Below, piece after piece: positions 49,107-57,841 of a DNA stretch of 64,000 nt. Source of the stretch: an uncultured Eubacterium sp. (GTDB lineage: Bacteria > Bacillota > Clostridia > Oscillospirales > Acutalibacteraceae). The position numbers were made by a program, and so were the translations under genes. The stretch covers positions 1-64,000 of the forward strand of contig UQPH01000004.1 in assembly GCA_900542875.1 (NCBI GenBank), read 5' to 3'. The first letter of the stretch is position 1. Each line of letters opens with the position of its first letter. The notes under the pieces were generated by a model. It had not been told where the DNA came from and did not search any database. It saw only the letters and a list, made by a program, of their open reading frames with translations.

Positions 49107-50927
49107 TTACTTTTGAGTGTAAAAGTTGTTAATATTTTCTGCGTCTTTTTTTGATATGCCCGAGACTTTCGACAGTTCTTCGACGCCTGCTTCTTTTATG
49201 GCGGTAATCGTTTTGAAATGCTTCATCAGTATCTTTGCCTTTTTTTCGCCGATTCCGTCGATTTTTAAGAGAGAAGATGAAAAACTGCTCTTTTGGTGCT
49301 TTTTGTGGTGGTAGGTTATCGCAAAGCGGTGAACTTCCTCCTGTATGTTTGATACCAGAGTAAAAGCCGCCCTGTGCGAATTTATTTCTATTTCTCCGCC
49401 GTCAAAGGCTATCGCCCTTGTTCTGTGTTTGTTGTCCTTAACCATACCGAAAACAGGTACGGAAATATTCATCTCACGAATAACCGGAAGCACGGCATTT
49501 ACCTGCGGCTGACCGCCGTCGAGCAAAATCAAATCAGGCAGTATCTTAAAGGTGCTCTCACTGTCGTCCTCGTAGTAGTGCTTAAATCTTCTTCTGAGCA
49601 CTTCGTTCATCGAGCCGACATCGTTTTGACCGTCAAAACTTTTTATCGCAAATTTTTTGTATGCCTTTTTCATGGGGCGTGCATTGTGAAATACTACCAT
49701 TCCTGCCACGTTGTCCGCACCGAAGGTGTGGGATATATCGTAACTTTCAATGTATTCGGGAGGCTTTGGCAACGCCAGCAGTTCGCCGAGTTCCTCAAGA
49801 GCTGCCATTTCTTTTCCGAGTCTGCCTTGATTTTGGGCAAGGTGCTCATTTGCGTTTTTTATGCACATATTGACTATCGCAAGGTGCTCGCCCTTTTGCG
49901 GATGAATAATTTCGACTTTCTTTCCTCTTAGGCTTTCGAGAAATTCTTTGAGCAATTCCTCGTCCGTTACCGAGCCGTCAAGCGCTATTCTTCCCGGAAT
50001 ATCCGAACGCATTGAGTAGTATCTTTCGATTAATTCCGAGCGTGCGTCCTCGGCATTGTCCACGCTGTCTATTATCCAGTGTTCGCTGTCCGTAAGCCTG
50101 CCCTGCTTAAAACGCAGAACCTCAAAGCATGATTTTTTGTTTGAACTTGTGAGTGCGAATACATCTTCTTCGGGAACATTTATGCTTACTACTTTTTGCT
50201 TTTCGTCAAGGTTTTGTATGGCTCTGATTCTGTCACGCATTTTTGCCGCTTTTTCAAATTCCGTATTTTCGGAATATTCGTACATACGCCTTTTCATTTC
50301 CTCAACGGATTTTGACGCACCGCCTTTCAGAAATGCGACGGCATCGTTTATGGAGGAGATGTAGTCCTCTTTGCTGATTCTTCCGGCACAGGGTGCGGAG
50401 CATATTCCCATAAATCCGTTAAGGCACGGACGGGATTTGCCGTAATCTTTCGGAAATTTTTTGTTGCACTGCGGAAGTTTGAATATTCTCAGCGTTTCCT
50501 CAACGGCGTTTTTTACACTGAAATTGGATATAAACGGCCCGATGTATTCTGCATTGTCGTCGAGAATTTGCTTTGCCTCGCTGATTTTCGGGAAATCCTC
50601 TTTTGTTATTTTGATGTAATTGTAGCCCTTGTCGTCTTTCAGAAGAATGTTGTACTTTGGCATATGCTGTTTAATAAGCGAACACTCGAGAACAAGTGCT
50701 TCAAATTCCGTGTCGCACAGTATATAGTCAAAGTCATCGACATTCTCCACCATTCTTATTACTTTCAGCGAATGATTTGAATGTGAGCCAAAGTATGATG
50801 ATACCCTGTTTTTCAGCGCCTTTGCTTTACCGATATATATTATCTTTTTGTCTTTGTTTTTCATAATATAAACGCCCGGATTCAGGGGCAGAGCCATTGC
50901 TTTTTTTCTAAGTTCTTTTTCTGTCAA
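49107..50927 (-). CDS. uvrC: Excinuclease ABC subunit C
   Basis: Makes both incisions in nucleotide excision repair. The 606-residue protein has the GIY-YIG nuclease at the N-terminus (NPGVYIMKNKDKKIIYIGKA, about 17-36). A Cys-rich region CNGFMGICSAPCAGRIS is typical of the family (with C-L-N-G). A UvrB-binding UVR motif (about 200-235), the RNase H-like second nuclease (ESYDISHTFGADNVAGM, LILLDGGQPQV) and a C-terminal helix-hairpin-helix pair (IDGIGEKKAKILM, VSGISKKDAENI) follow. The start is TTG 50927 behind an ideal AGGAGGTGATACC. It is 31 bases downstream of a GH110-like gene. Confidence 0.96.
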   Translation of the reverse strand: MTEKELRKKAMALPLNPGVYIMKNKDKKIIYIGKAKALKNRVSSYFGSHSNHSLKVIRMVENVDDFDYILCDTEFEALVLECSLIKQHMPKYNILLKDDKGYNYIKITKEDFPKISEAKQILDDNAEYIGPFISNFSVKNAVEETLRIFKLPQCNKKFPKDYGKSRPCLNGFMGICSAPCAGRISKEDYISSINDAVAFLKGGASKSVEEMKRRMYEYSENTEFEKAAKMRDRIRAIQNLDEKQKVVSINVPEEDVFALTSSNKKSCFEVLRFKQGRLTDSEHWIIDSVDNAEDARSELIERYYSMRSDIPGRIALDGSVTDEELLKEFLESLRGKKVEIIHPQKGEHLAIVNMCIKNANEHLAQNQGRLGKEMAALEELGELLALPKPPEYIESYDISHTFGADNVAGMVVFHNARPMKKAYKKFAIKSFDGQNDVGSMNEVLRRRFKHYYEDDSESTFKILPDLILLDGGQPQVNAVLPVIREMNISVPVFGMVKDNKHRTRAIAFDGGEIEINSHRAAFTLVSNIQEEVHRFAITYHHKKHQKSSFSSSLLKIDGIGEKKAKILMKHFKTITAIKEAGVEELSKVSGISKKDAENINNFYTQK

Positions 50928-50958
50928 GGTATCACCTCCTTAAATTTTTTTGATTTTT

Positions 50959-52626
50959 TTATTTCACATTTTTGCAGGCTCTTGTAACAACTTTGTGCGA
51001 GCCTTCGTATACATTGCCGTAAATATTCAGCCCGTCAACTCCGTATGCCCTGATTGGTACATCTCTGCCGACCATAAACAGATTGTTTCTGATGGTTATG
51101 TTTTTGTGAATGTGCTTGTTCACTCTTCTCATAAACGGTATGGGCTTAATCAGCACACCCGGATGTCGCTTATAGATAGAGGGACACATAAGAAATTTGT
51201 TTGAGTAAATCTCAACATCTCTGACCGGTCCGCTTTCGTACCATGCAAATGCGTCATTGCTGATGAATATGCAAGCCATCTGGCTGTAACTGAATACATT
51301 GTCGTGAATTTTTACTTTGCCCGAGGTGGTGCATAAAACATCTCTTGTCGGAATTGCCGTGAATTCGCAGTTCGCTATTTCCACATTCGGACAGTAACTC
51401 TTGTTTTCAATTACTACATTGGATTGCTTGTGCTTTTTCTGCTCGATTTCGTCGAGAAGTTTTTCGTTAAATGTAACGGTGCAGGTCTTGTTTTCAATAT
51501 CGTCCACGATTTCCTTGACGGTGTAGTATTTTGAATCGATTTCGCTAAGTGTTGTGCGGTAGAAAAACATTGTCTTGTCGCCTGCAAAGAAGTTTCTGTG
51601 ACCGCCTTGCTGATGGTGCACGAACTCAAATTCTGCGGTGTAATCGTCAACCTTTTTCTTAAATCTCATAAACGAGCCGTGAATGTTGATTGCGTCGTCG
51701 TGAGCCGATTCAAAGTGACTGTTTGTTATGCGTACATATCCCTTGCAGCCGCATATGTGTAGCAGGTCGGCAAACGAGGTCACAACGTGGTCTTTGTCGG
51801 CAATGAAATTGATTTTGTCAAATGTGAGGTTTTCGCACATTTGAGACAGCCAGCCGAAGCCTGCCATATAGTTGACCGTGATGTTTTTGCTTTCTACGTT
51901 CTTGCTTTCGCCGAAGAAAATGCCGCAGGTGTTTCTGTTTGCGTTTGTTGCGAGCGCAATTGTGTCGCCGAGTTTGTATTTTCTCTTTCTTTTGTACGAT
52001 ATTTGAAGTTCGGTCTCGCTTTTTCTCTCCATCGACTTAACCGAAGCAAAGGCACATTCGGGGTGATTTATGCGCTTAACGAGAGTCTTATCCTCCGAGT
52101 GCAAGGCACTGCAATGCGAGTTTTCATCATTCGCAAATTCCCAATAATTCTGCTTTGTAAACGGACTTTGCTCAAAGAAAACGGCTGTGTTCTTTCTCTT
52201 TTGGTCTATGTACCATAAGGTTGATGAGGGAATAGAGTAGGTGATTTTATTGCCTTTTATTTCTTTTACCTTGAGCTCAACGCAATTTGGGGATGCATAT
52301 CTGATTGTAAAGTTTTCTAGCTTTACATTATTGCAACCTATAAGTGCAAACGAGCATATGTCTCCGTGAATTACAAAGGTTGCTCCGTTGCCTTCGATTT
52401 TTATATTGTTAAGATTTTCTATGAGCATACCAAAGTATTTCTTCGGGTTCTTAAAGCTGTCCGTGTTGGTGAAATGGATGTTCTTAAATTGGCTGAAATC
52501 CTTATAAAAATGGTATTCCTTTTTCTCAAACGAGAGAGTGTCTCCGTCGCTCATTGATTTAACTGCTTCAATAAACGGCACGGAGAAGTTACTTGCGTCT
52601 CCGAATTTGCCGGCTTCGATTATCAT
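50959..52626 (-). CDS. Parallel beta-helix protein, GH110 alpha-1,3-galactosidase-like
   Basis: A 555-residue protein that looks like a right-handed beta-helix: many short ...NIKIEGNGATFVIHG...NNVKLENFTIRY... turns, and ITNSHFESAHDDAINIHGSF (about residue 310), the Asp-Asp pattern of GH110-type helices. NCEFTAIPTRDVLCTTSGKVKI and IRNNLFM coils close it. GH110 enzymes remove alpha-1,3-galactose from glycans such as blood-group B. There is no signal peptide, so it would act inside the cell. GAGGGA places the start at ATG 52626 rather than the longer frame. It precedes uvrC by 31 bases. Confidence 0.7.
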   Translation of the reverse strand: MIIEAGKFGDASNFSVPFIEAVKSMSDGDTLSFEKKEYHFYKDFSQFKNIHFTNTDSFKNPKKYFGMLIENLNNIKIEGNGATFVIHGDICSFALIGCNNVKLENFTIRYASPNCVELKVKEIKGNKITYSIPSSTLWYIDQKRKNTAVFFEQSPFTKQNYWEFANDENSHCSALHSEDKTLVKRINHPECAFASVKSMERKSETELQISYKRKRKYKLGDTIALATNANRNTCGIFFGESKNVESKNITVNYMAGFGWLSQMCENLTFDKINFIADKDHVVTSFADLLHICGCKGYVRITNSHFESAHDDAINIHGSFMRFKKKVDDYTAEFEFVHHQQGGHRNFFAGDKTMFFYRTTLSEIDSKYYTVKEIVDDIENKTCTVTFNEKLLDEIEQKKHKQSNVVIENKSYCPNVEIANCEFTAIPTRDVLCTTSGKVKIHDNVFSYSQMACIFISNDAFAWYESGPVRDVEIYSNKFLMCPSIYKRHPGVLIKPIPFMRRVNKHIHKNITIRNNLFMVGRDVPIRAYGVDGLNIYGNVYEGSHKVVTRACKNVK

Positions 52627-52713
52627 ACTCGTCCCTCTTTCTATGTTTTGCACATATTTTTTGTGTTATTATTATATAATGATACTAAATTTTTTCTTTT
52701 AATGCAACCGTTA

Positions 52714-52742
52714 TTGACGATGATTTTGAAATAGTGTAAAAT
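52714..52742 (+). promoter_or_regulatory. Promoter of the CoA-transferase gene
   Basis: TTGACG (52714-52719) and TAAAAT (52737-52742), spacer 17. Confidence 0.7.
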
Positions 52743-52786
52743 TAAATGTACTTATGACAGACTATAAAAATTTTTAGGAGAAAAAT

Positions 52787-54181
52787 ATGACTTGGCAGGA
52801 AATATATCAGTCTAAATTAACCACCGCCGAGGAAGCTATAAAGTTGATTCACGACGGTGATAAGGTGGTTGCCGGCTTTGGTTGCGGAGAGCCTCTTCAT
52901 GTCGAGAGGACTTTGGCGAGTCACTATAAAGAGTATAAAGATGTTGAGATAGTAAATATGCTTACTCTTGTTGAAAGTCCGTGGAGCACGGATGAATTTA
53001 AGGGACATATTAAACTTAATACTCTTTTTGCCTCAAAATCCACAAGGGCGGCGGTAAATAGCGGAAACAGTGAGTTTACGACCTCTCATTTTTATGAAAT
53101 TCCGGATATTATAAAAAATTATATTTGCCCCAGAGTATCTGTCGTTATGGTGTCTCCGCCCGACGAACACGGCTATGTTTCGTTCGGAACCACCGTTGAT
53201 TATACTAAGGGCACAACCGATTACTGCGATATTGTAATTGCGCAGGTTAATAAATATATGCCACGAACTTTCGGCAATGCCATTAAGCATGTGAGGGACT
53301 TTACCTGTTTTGTCGAGTATGATGAGCCGCTTCCCGAGGTTGTTGGGGGAGAAATCAGTGATGTCGAAATGGAAATCGGTAAATACTGTGCTTCTCTCAT
53401 TAATGACGGAGACTGCCTTCAGCTTGGTATCGGCGGCATACCGAATGCTGTTTGTCTGCAACTTAAAGATAAAAAAGATTTGGGACTTCACAGCGAACTT
53501 GTCGGAGACGGTGTTGTTCCTCTTCTTGAAAGCGGAGTTATAAACAATAAGAGAAAAGTAGTCAATAACGGAAGAACGGTGCTCGGTGCGGCATTTGGCT
53601 CAAAAATCTTATGCGATTATATAAACAATAATCCGTCGGTGGAAATGCATCCGATTGACTATGTAAATAATCCTATTGAAATCGCAAAGAACGATAATAT
53701 GGTTTCGATTAATTCCTGCTTGCAGGTGGATCTTTTGGGTCAGGTTGTTTCTGATACCATCGGTCTTTCGCAGTTTTCGGCGGTAGGCGGACAGGTTGAT
53801 TTTGTAAGAGGCGCCACTATGTCAAAGGGAGGCCGCTCTATCATCGCAATGCCCTCTACGGCACGAAAAGGTACTGTTTCAAGAATAGTTCCGATTATCA
53901 CCGAGGGCAGTGCCGTTACCACTCCGAGAAATGATGTAAATTATGTTGTTACCGAGTACGGCATCGCTCAGCTTAAGGGCAAGACTCTTAAGGAGAGAAC
54001 AAAAGAACTTATCCGTATCTCACACCCCAGATTCAGACCTGCCCTTGTGCTCGAGTACAAAAAGCGTTTCGGCTCCGACCCGTTTACCGAGGAGGAGTTT
54101 AAGAGTTTTAAGAACAGTATTAAGGAAAAAATCGCAGCCACTATTGAGGATAAAATAGATAAACTGAAAAACATGGCATAG
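52787..54181 (+). CDS. Acetyl-CoA hydrolase/CoA-transferase family protein
   Basis: Class I-type CoA-transferase of the 4-hydroxybutyrate/butyryl-CoA:acetate branch, 464 residues. It starts with SKLTTAEEAIKLIHDGDKVV and VAGFGCGEP. The active-site Glu is probably in LGLHSELVGDGV (about residue 243), preceded by LGIGGIPNAV. SAVGGQVDFVRGA and the C-terminal YVVTEYGIAQLKGKTLKER are family hallmarks. Such enzymes produce butyrate, acetate or propionate from acyl-CoAs in gut anaerobes. The exact acyl group cannot be told from sequence alone. It is monocistronic with its own terminator. Confidence 0.88.
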   Translation: MTWQEIYQSKLTTAEEAIKLIHDGDKVVAGFGCGEPLHVERTLASHYKEYKDVEIVNMLTLVESPWSTDEFKGHIKLNTLFASKSTRAAVNSGNSEFTTSHFYEIPDIIKNYICPRVSVVMVSPPDEHGYVSFGTTVDYTKGTTDYCDIVIAQVNKYMPRTFGNAIKHVRDFTCFVEYDEPLPEVVGGEISDVEMEIGKYCASLINDGDCLQLGIGGIPNAVCLQLKDKKDLGLHSELVGDGVVPLLESGVINNKRKVVNNGRTVLGAAFGSKILCDYINNNPSVEMHPIDYVNNPIEIAKNDNMVSINSCLQVDLLGQVVSDTIGLSQFSAVGGQVDFVRGATMSKGGRSIIAMPSTARKGTVSRIVPIITEGSAVTTPRNDVNYVVTEYGIAQLKGKTLKERTKELIRISHPRFRPALVLEYKKRFGSDPFTEEEFKSFKNSIKEKIAATIEDKIDKLKNMA

Positions 54182-54182
54182 T

Positions 54183-54225
54183 AAAATGCAGACTTATTCA
54201 TATTTTGAATGGGTCTGCATTTTGT
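54183..54225 (+). terminator. Terminator after the CoA-transferase gene
   Basis: AAAATGCAGAC pairs with GTCTGCATTTT around a TTATTCATATTTTGAATGG loop region; T-rich end. Confidence 0.82.
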
Positions 54226-54255
54226 TAATAATTGATTTACTTATGTCTTTTTTTA

Positions 54256-54284
54256 TTGCAAAAATGATGAATTTGTGATATAAT
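54256..54284 (+). promoter_or_regulatory. Promoter of the acyltransferase-domain gene
   Basis: TTGCAA (54256-54261) and TATAAT (54279-54284), spacer 17. Confidence 0.72.
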
Positions 54285-54333
54285 ACGCACATGTTTATAA
54301 ACGACAGACATATAACAAACTAAGGAGAAAAAT

Positions 54334-55239
54334 ATGGCATTAACTAGATCAACACACTTTGGCATTGCCAGAAAAATCGTATCAAATATGACTGCGGAAA
54401 GTTGGGAGCAAATTCCTCACGCGGGATTGGTTTATGAGCCGGAAGTTACTGCTTTTCTTGCGGAATGTAAAAAGCTTAACGAGGGCTGTACCGATAAGTC
54501 AAAGAAGATTACAATTAACACCGTTATGATAAAGGTTATCTGTGAGGGTCTCAAGGCAGCTCCTAAGATGAACGCTCATCTCGAATTTAACCGTAAACTT
54601 GTTCGTGGTTGCTTGCACGAGTTTGACCATGTGGATGTTTCTATGCCTGCTCTTTTGCCTAACGGTGAAATGATGACGCTTAATATGCACGATATGGGCA
54701 GTAAAACTCTCACTGAAATGACAGAGGCTATTAACGACAGCCTTCGCAGAGCAAAGAACACCGACCTTAATGAGGTTATGTTTGAGGTTTCTCTTGATAA
54801 CACTCTTCAGGGACTTAAAAAGGGCAAGTTGCTTCAGGCAGTACGCAGACTGTACGGCTCAAAGACAGGTAAGCATAAGGTAAAGACCCTTTCCGGACAG
54901 GCTAAGAAGGATTATTATTCAATCCCTACAACCGAAAGACTTACTAAGCACGACATTGAGCAGGGTACAATTACTATTTCAAACCTTGGCTCAGTTAAGC
55001 GTGATTTCAAAGGTTGTTGCACACTCCTTGAGATTATTCCGCCACAGGTTGTTGCTATTGCTATCAACTCCGCACAGCAGAGACCTGTTGTCGTTGACGG
55101 CGAAATTAAGGTGGGCACCGTTATGCCTATCTCTATTTGCATGGACCACAGAGCGCTCGACTACGGAGACATTGTTCCTTTCTATAATAAACTTGATGAA
55201 ATCTTTGCTAACCCTCAGATTATTCAAGAGTGGAAGTAA
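54334..55239 (+). CDS. Stand-alone 2-oxoacid dehydrogenase acyltransferase (E2 catalytic domain-like)
   Basis: The 301-residue protein matches the trimeric CoA-dependent acyltransferase fold (E2/chloramphenicol acetyltransferase-like). Features are ITINTVMIKVICEGLKAAPK, HVDVSMPALLPNGEMM, ITISNLGSVKRDF and the active-site pattern MDHRALDYGD (about residue 270), with the His and Asp of HxxxD. No lipoyl or E1-binding domain is present, and no E1/E3 gene is nearby. It may therefore transfer acyl groups from CoA to an unknown acceptor. Its neighbour is a CoA-transferase, but each has its own promoter. Confidence 0.8.
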   Translation: MALTRSTHFGIARKIVSNMTAESWEQIPHAGLVYEPEVTAFLAECKKLNEGCTDKSKKITINTVMIKVICEGLKAAPKMNAHLEFNRKLVRGCLHEFDHVDVSMPALLPNGEMMTLNMHDMGSKTLTEMTEAINDSLRRAKNTDLNEVMFEVSLDNTLQGLKKGKLLQAVRRLYGSKTGKHKVKTLSGQAKKDYYSIPTTERLTKHDIEQGTITISNLGSVKRDFKGCCTLLEIIPPQVVAIAINSAQQRPVVVDGEIKVGTVMPISICMDHRALDYGDIVPFYNKLDEIFANPQIIQEWK

Positions 55240-55259
55240 TTAATCATACATAATAATTA

Positions 55260-55293
55260 ACACCTCTTGCATTGATTGCAGAGGTGTTTTTTG
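55260..55293 (+). terminator. Terminator after the E2-like gene
   Basis: CACCTC-T-TGCA pairs with TGCA-GAGGTG across 55261-55286, then TTTTTT. Confidence 0.82.
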
Positions 55294-55312
55294 CTTGTTG
55301 ATTTAGTGCGTG

Positions 55313-55639
55313 TTAAAAAATATTCGACGGCGTTATTCGCTGATTTTCATAGTATACTTTGTTTATTGCCCTGACATCGTTCAGGTCTTTTTTTGTTTCT
55401 ACGTTAGGCTCATCATCCAGTGCATTTATGCTTTGTGCAAGTTCATCAAGCATATCGTGCGGAGAAAAAATGTATGCCGTGTCATTCTTCTCTTTCCAAT
55501 ATTCCTTTAGTTCTTTCGGCTTTTCTTCTTTCGCCAGAGTGTCTATTGTGGTATAGAAATTTTTTACATAAATCTGCTCGCTTATGCAGCAGGTTACAGT
55601 CAGAGCGATAAGCACGGCAGCTATCCAAATTCGTTTCAA
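55313..55639 (-). CDS. DUF4363 family protein
   Basis: A 108-residue protein with an N-terminal membrane/signal helix (about 4-20, containing Cys-Cys) and a helical extracellular part with LKEYWKEKNDTAYIFSPHDMLDEL. This is the pattern of DUF4363, found in Clostridia next to YetF-type genes. It overlaps the YetF-like gene by 4 bases, so the two are coupled. Function is unknown; a sporulation-stage envelope role is suspected from this repeated pairing. Confidence 0.78.
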   Translation of the reverse strand: MKRIWIAAVLIALTVTCCISEQIYVKNFYTTIDTLAKEEKPKELKEYWKEKNDTAYIFSPHDMLDELAQSINALDDEPNVETKKDLNDVRAINKVYYENQRITPSNIF

Positions 55640-56313
55640 TTACATTCATCCTTTTTTACTATATATACATTGCCCTCGTTATCCGTATTCATGAGCAGTA
55701 TGTTTTGGCACTGTTCTCCGTGTATAACCGCAAGCAGTTTAATCGAATTTTTCGAGCATTTTATGTTTGAATAGTACTCATCTATTTCTTCGCCGTCCAT
55801 TATCACCGTGAGTGGCACTTCGGCAGGCTCAACTTTTATCCCTGCTTCTTTTGGCGTGAGAGGAGAAAACTCCGATTTCGTCTGTACGGATATTGTTCCG
55901 TTTGTCTCCACCACTGCGTTTGCCACCTGTGATATATCGAATACTCCCGCTTGCCTGATTCCGTCGATTAAATCGTCAACGGTGTATCTCAATTTCTTCA
56001 TTTCTTTTTGTTGAATTTCACCGTCTTTGATGACAAAAATCGGTTTTCCCTGTATTAAATTTCTGAATTTCAGCGATTTCATGGCGAGAGCCGATGTCAG
56101 TATTTCAAAGGATATGAATATCGCAATGGGTATCAGCGAGTTCGCCAGCGGCATTCCGTTATCCTCCAGCGGCACGGTCGCAACCGCACTTATCAGAATG
56201 GTGATAACAAGTTCCTGCGGATTTAATTGTCCCACCTGCCGCTTGCCCATCACTCTGACCGATGCACTTACAAAAAAGTAGATTATTATAGCTCTTATAA
56301 TCGTAATAGTCAT
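55636..56313 (-). CDS. YetF/DUF421 family membrane protein
   Basis: The 225-residue protein has three N-terminal transmembrane helices (about 2-80; RAIIIYFFVSASVRVMGKRQVGQLNPQELVITILIS). A cytoplasmic YetF domain follows with GKPIFVIKDGEIQQKEMKKLRYTVDDLIDGIRQAGVFDI. A C-terminal extension ends IKLLAVIHGEQCQ. YetF-type proteins occur in several copies in spore formers; some affect spore germination. CGGTGA precedes ATG 56313; the upstream ATG lacks a binding site. It is divergent from a gerA-type operon 76 bases away. Confidence 0.88.
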   Translation of the reverse strand: MTITIIRAIIIYFFVSASVRVMGKRQVGQLNPQELVITILISAVATVPLEDNGMPLANSLIPIAIFISFEILTSALAMKSLKFRNLIQGKPIFVIKDGEIQQKEMKKLRYTVDDLIDGIRQAGVFDISQVANAVVETNGTISVQTKSEFSPLTPKEAGIKVEPAEVPLTVIMDGEEIDEYYSNIKCSKNSIKLLAVIHGEQCQNILLMNTDNEGNVYIVKKDECN

Positions 56314-56389
56314 ATTGTCACCGAAAATATTTTGTGCCTCATTTTGTATATTATTCAAAAAATTTCATAATCTAACCATGGTGAATGTA

Positions 56390-57841
56390 ATGAATATTTA
56401 TGACGATTACGAACTTAATCGTCTGACACTTGAAGATGATTTTAAGGACAGTTCGGATTTTTTGTTAAAGGAGATTATAACGGGAAACAATAAGGCATTG
56501 GTTTGCGGAATGGATGGACTTATAGATTCTCTTCAACTTTCCCAAATGATTATGAAACCACTTCTGGAATGTAAAAAAAGTTTTGACTCCTCTGTGCAAC
56601 AACTTGAATATATCAAAACAGAGGCCGTTCACTGCATAGAACAAAATAGCGTAAAAACTTTTGAGGACGCATATTATTTCTTATCTTCCGGCTTTGCCGT
56701 GGTGATAATAGACGGAATCGGCGAGGCACTTGCTTTCGGTATTCAGGGTTGGACAAGGCGTGACACCTCCGAGGCGAAAACAGAGGCTAATGTAAAGGGT
56801 GCAAAGGAATGTTTTGTCGAGTCGATTAACGATAATAAGGCACTGCTTCGAAAACGCCTTAAAACCTACCACCTAAAGCAAAAGCAGATTAAGCTCGGCT
56901 CGTCGGTAAGTACACCTGTCGCTCTGTGCTATCTTGATAACTGTGCGGATAAAAGCACCGTAAAGGCAGTAGAACAAAGACTTAAAGACGCCGATTTGAG
57001 CACGGTCTCCGATTACGGTGAACTGAGTGCATTTCTCGATAGCAACATAAAATCATTTTTCACCGCCGTGGGAAATACCGAGCGTCCCGATGTGCTTGCC
57101 TCAAAACTTCTTGAGGGCAGAGTGGCTGTTATGGTTGAGGGCTCGCCGTTCGTTATTTATGTTCCGTATCTTTTCTCCGATAATTTTTCTGCTGCAGATG
57201 ATTACGATAATCACCCGATTTTTTCGGGTTTTATGCGGCTTTTGCGTTATTTTTCGTTTGTTGTGTCTCTGTTTTTGCCGGGACTTTTTGTTGCGGTCGG
57301 AACATATCATCAGGAACTTATACCGACCAATCTTTTGTTTTTGATAGCGTCTAATGAGGCGGCGACACCGTTCAGCCTTGCGACCGAGGCGGTCTTTGTT
57401 CATCTGCTTTATGAGATTATGAGGGAGAGCGGACTCAGACTGCCCGAAAACATAGGCCACGCCGTTTCGATTATCGGCGGCATAGTGATAGGAGATGCCG
57501 CAGTTTCGGCAGGCATTATCGGAGCTCCCATGCTTATAGTTATTGCTGTTACGGCAATTTCGTCATATGTCATTTATCCGCTTTACGAGAGCATTGCCGT
57601 GCTTAGAATTATATTTATTTTTGCCGGCGGAATGCTCGGTATTTACGGAATTATGCTTTTGTCAGCCGTGTTGTTTTGCAATATATGTGCTCTGTCTCCG
57701 CTCGGCGTTCCTTACAGCGCACCGCTCTCTCCGTTGAGCATTCATTCGCTCGGTGATGTTTTGGTGCGTGAAAATTGGAGAAAACTTTCTCGGCGCAAGG
57801 TGAGAATAGGTGAATTGGAGGGCGTGTCCGATGAACAGTAA
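56390..57841 (+). CDS. gerKA: Spore germination receptor subunit A (GerA family)
   Basis: Subunit A of a Ger nutrient receptor in the spore inner membrane. The 483 residues contain a large N-terminal cytoplasmic domain (about 20-280; FLLKEIITGNNKALVCGMDGL, FAVVIIDGIGEALAFGIQGW). The membrane part holds LLRYFSFVVSLFLPGLFVAVGTYHQELIPT, PFSLATEAVFVHLLYEIMRESGLRLP and AVSIIGGIVIGDAAVSAGI, all GerA signatures. ATG 56390 is preferred because GGTGA is 6-7 bases upstream; ATG 56378 is also in frame. It overlaps subunit B by 11 bases. The gerK-type name is given for the A-B-C order only. Confidence 0.93.
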   Translation: MNIYDDYELNRLTLEDDFKDSSDFLLKEIITGNNKALVCGMDGLIDSLQLSQMIMKPLLECKKSFDSSVQQLEYIKTEAVHCIEQNSVKTFEDAYYFLSSGFAVVIIDGIGEALAFGIQGWTRRDTSEAKTEANVKGAKECFVESINDNKALLRKRLKTYHLKQKQIKLGSSVSTPVALCYLDNCADKSTVKAVEQRLKDADLSTVSDYGELSAFLDSNIKSFFTAVGNTERPDVLASKLLEGRVAVMVEGSPFVIYVPYLFSDNFSAADDYDNHPIFSGFMRLLRYFSFVVSLFLPGLFVAVGTYHQELIPTNLLFLIASNEAATPFSLATEAVFVHLLYEIMRESGLRLPENIGHAVSIIGGIVIGDAAVSAGIIGAPMLIVIAVTAISSYVIYPLYESIAVLRIIFIFAGGMLGIYGIMLLSAVLFCNICALSPLGVPYSAPLSPLSIHSLGDVLVRENWRKLSRRKVRIGELEGVSDEQ

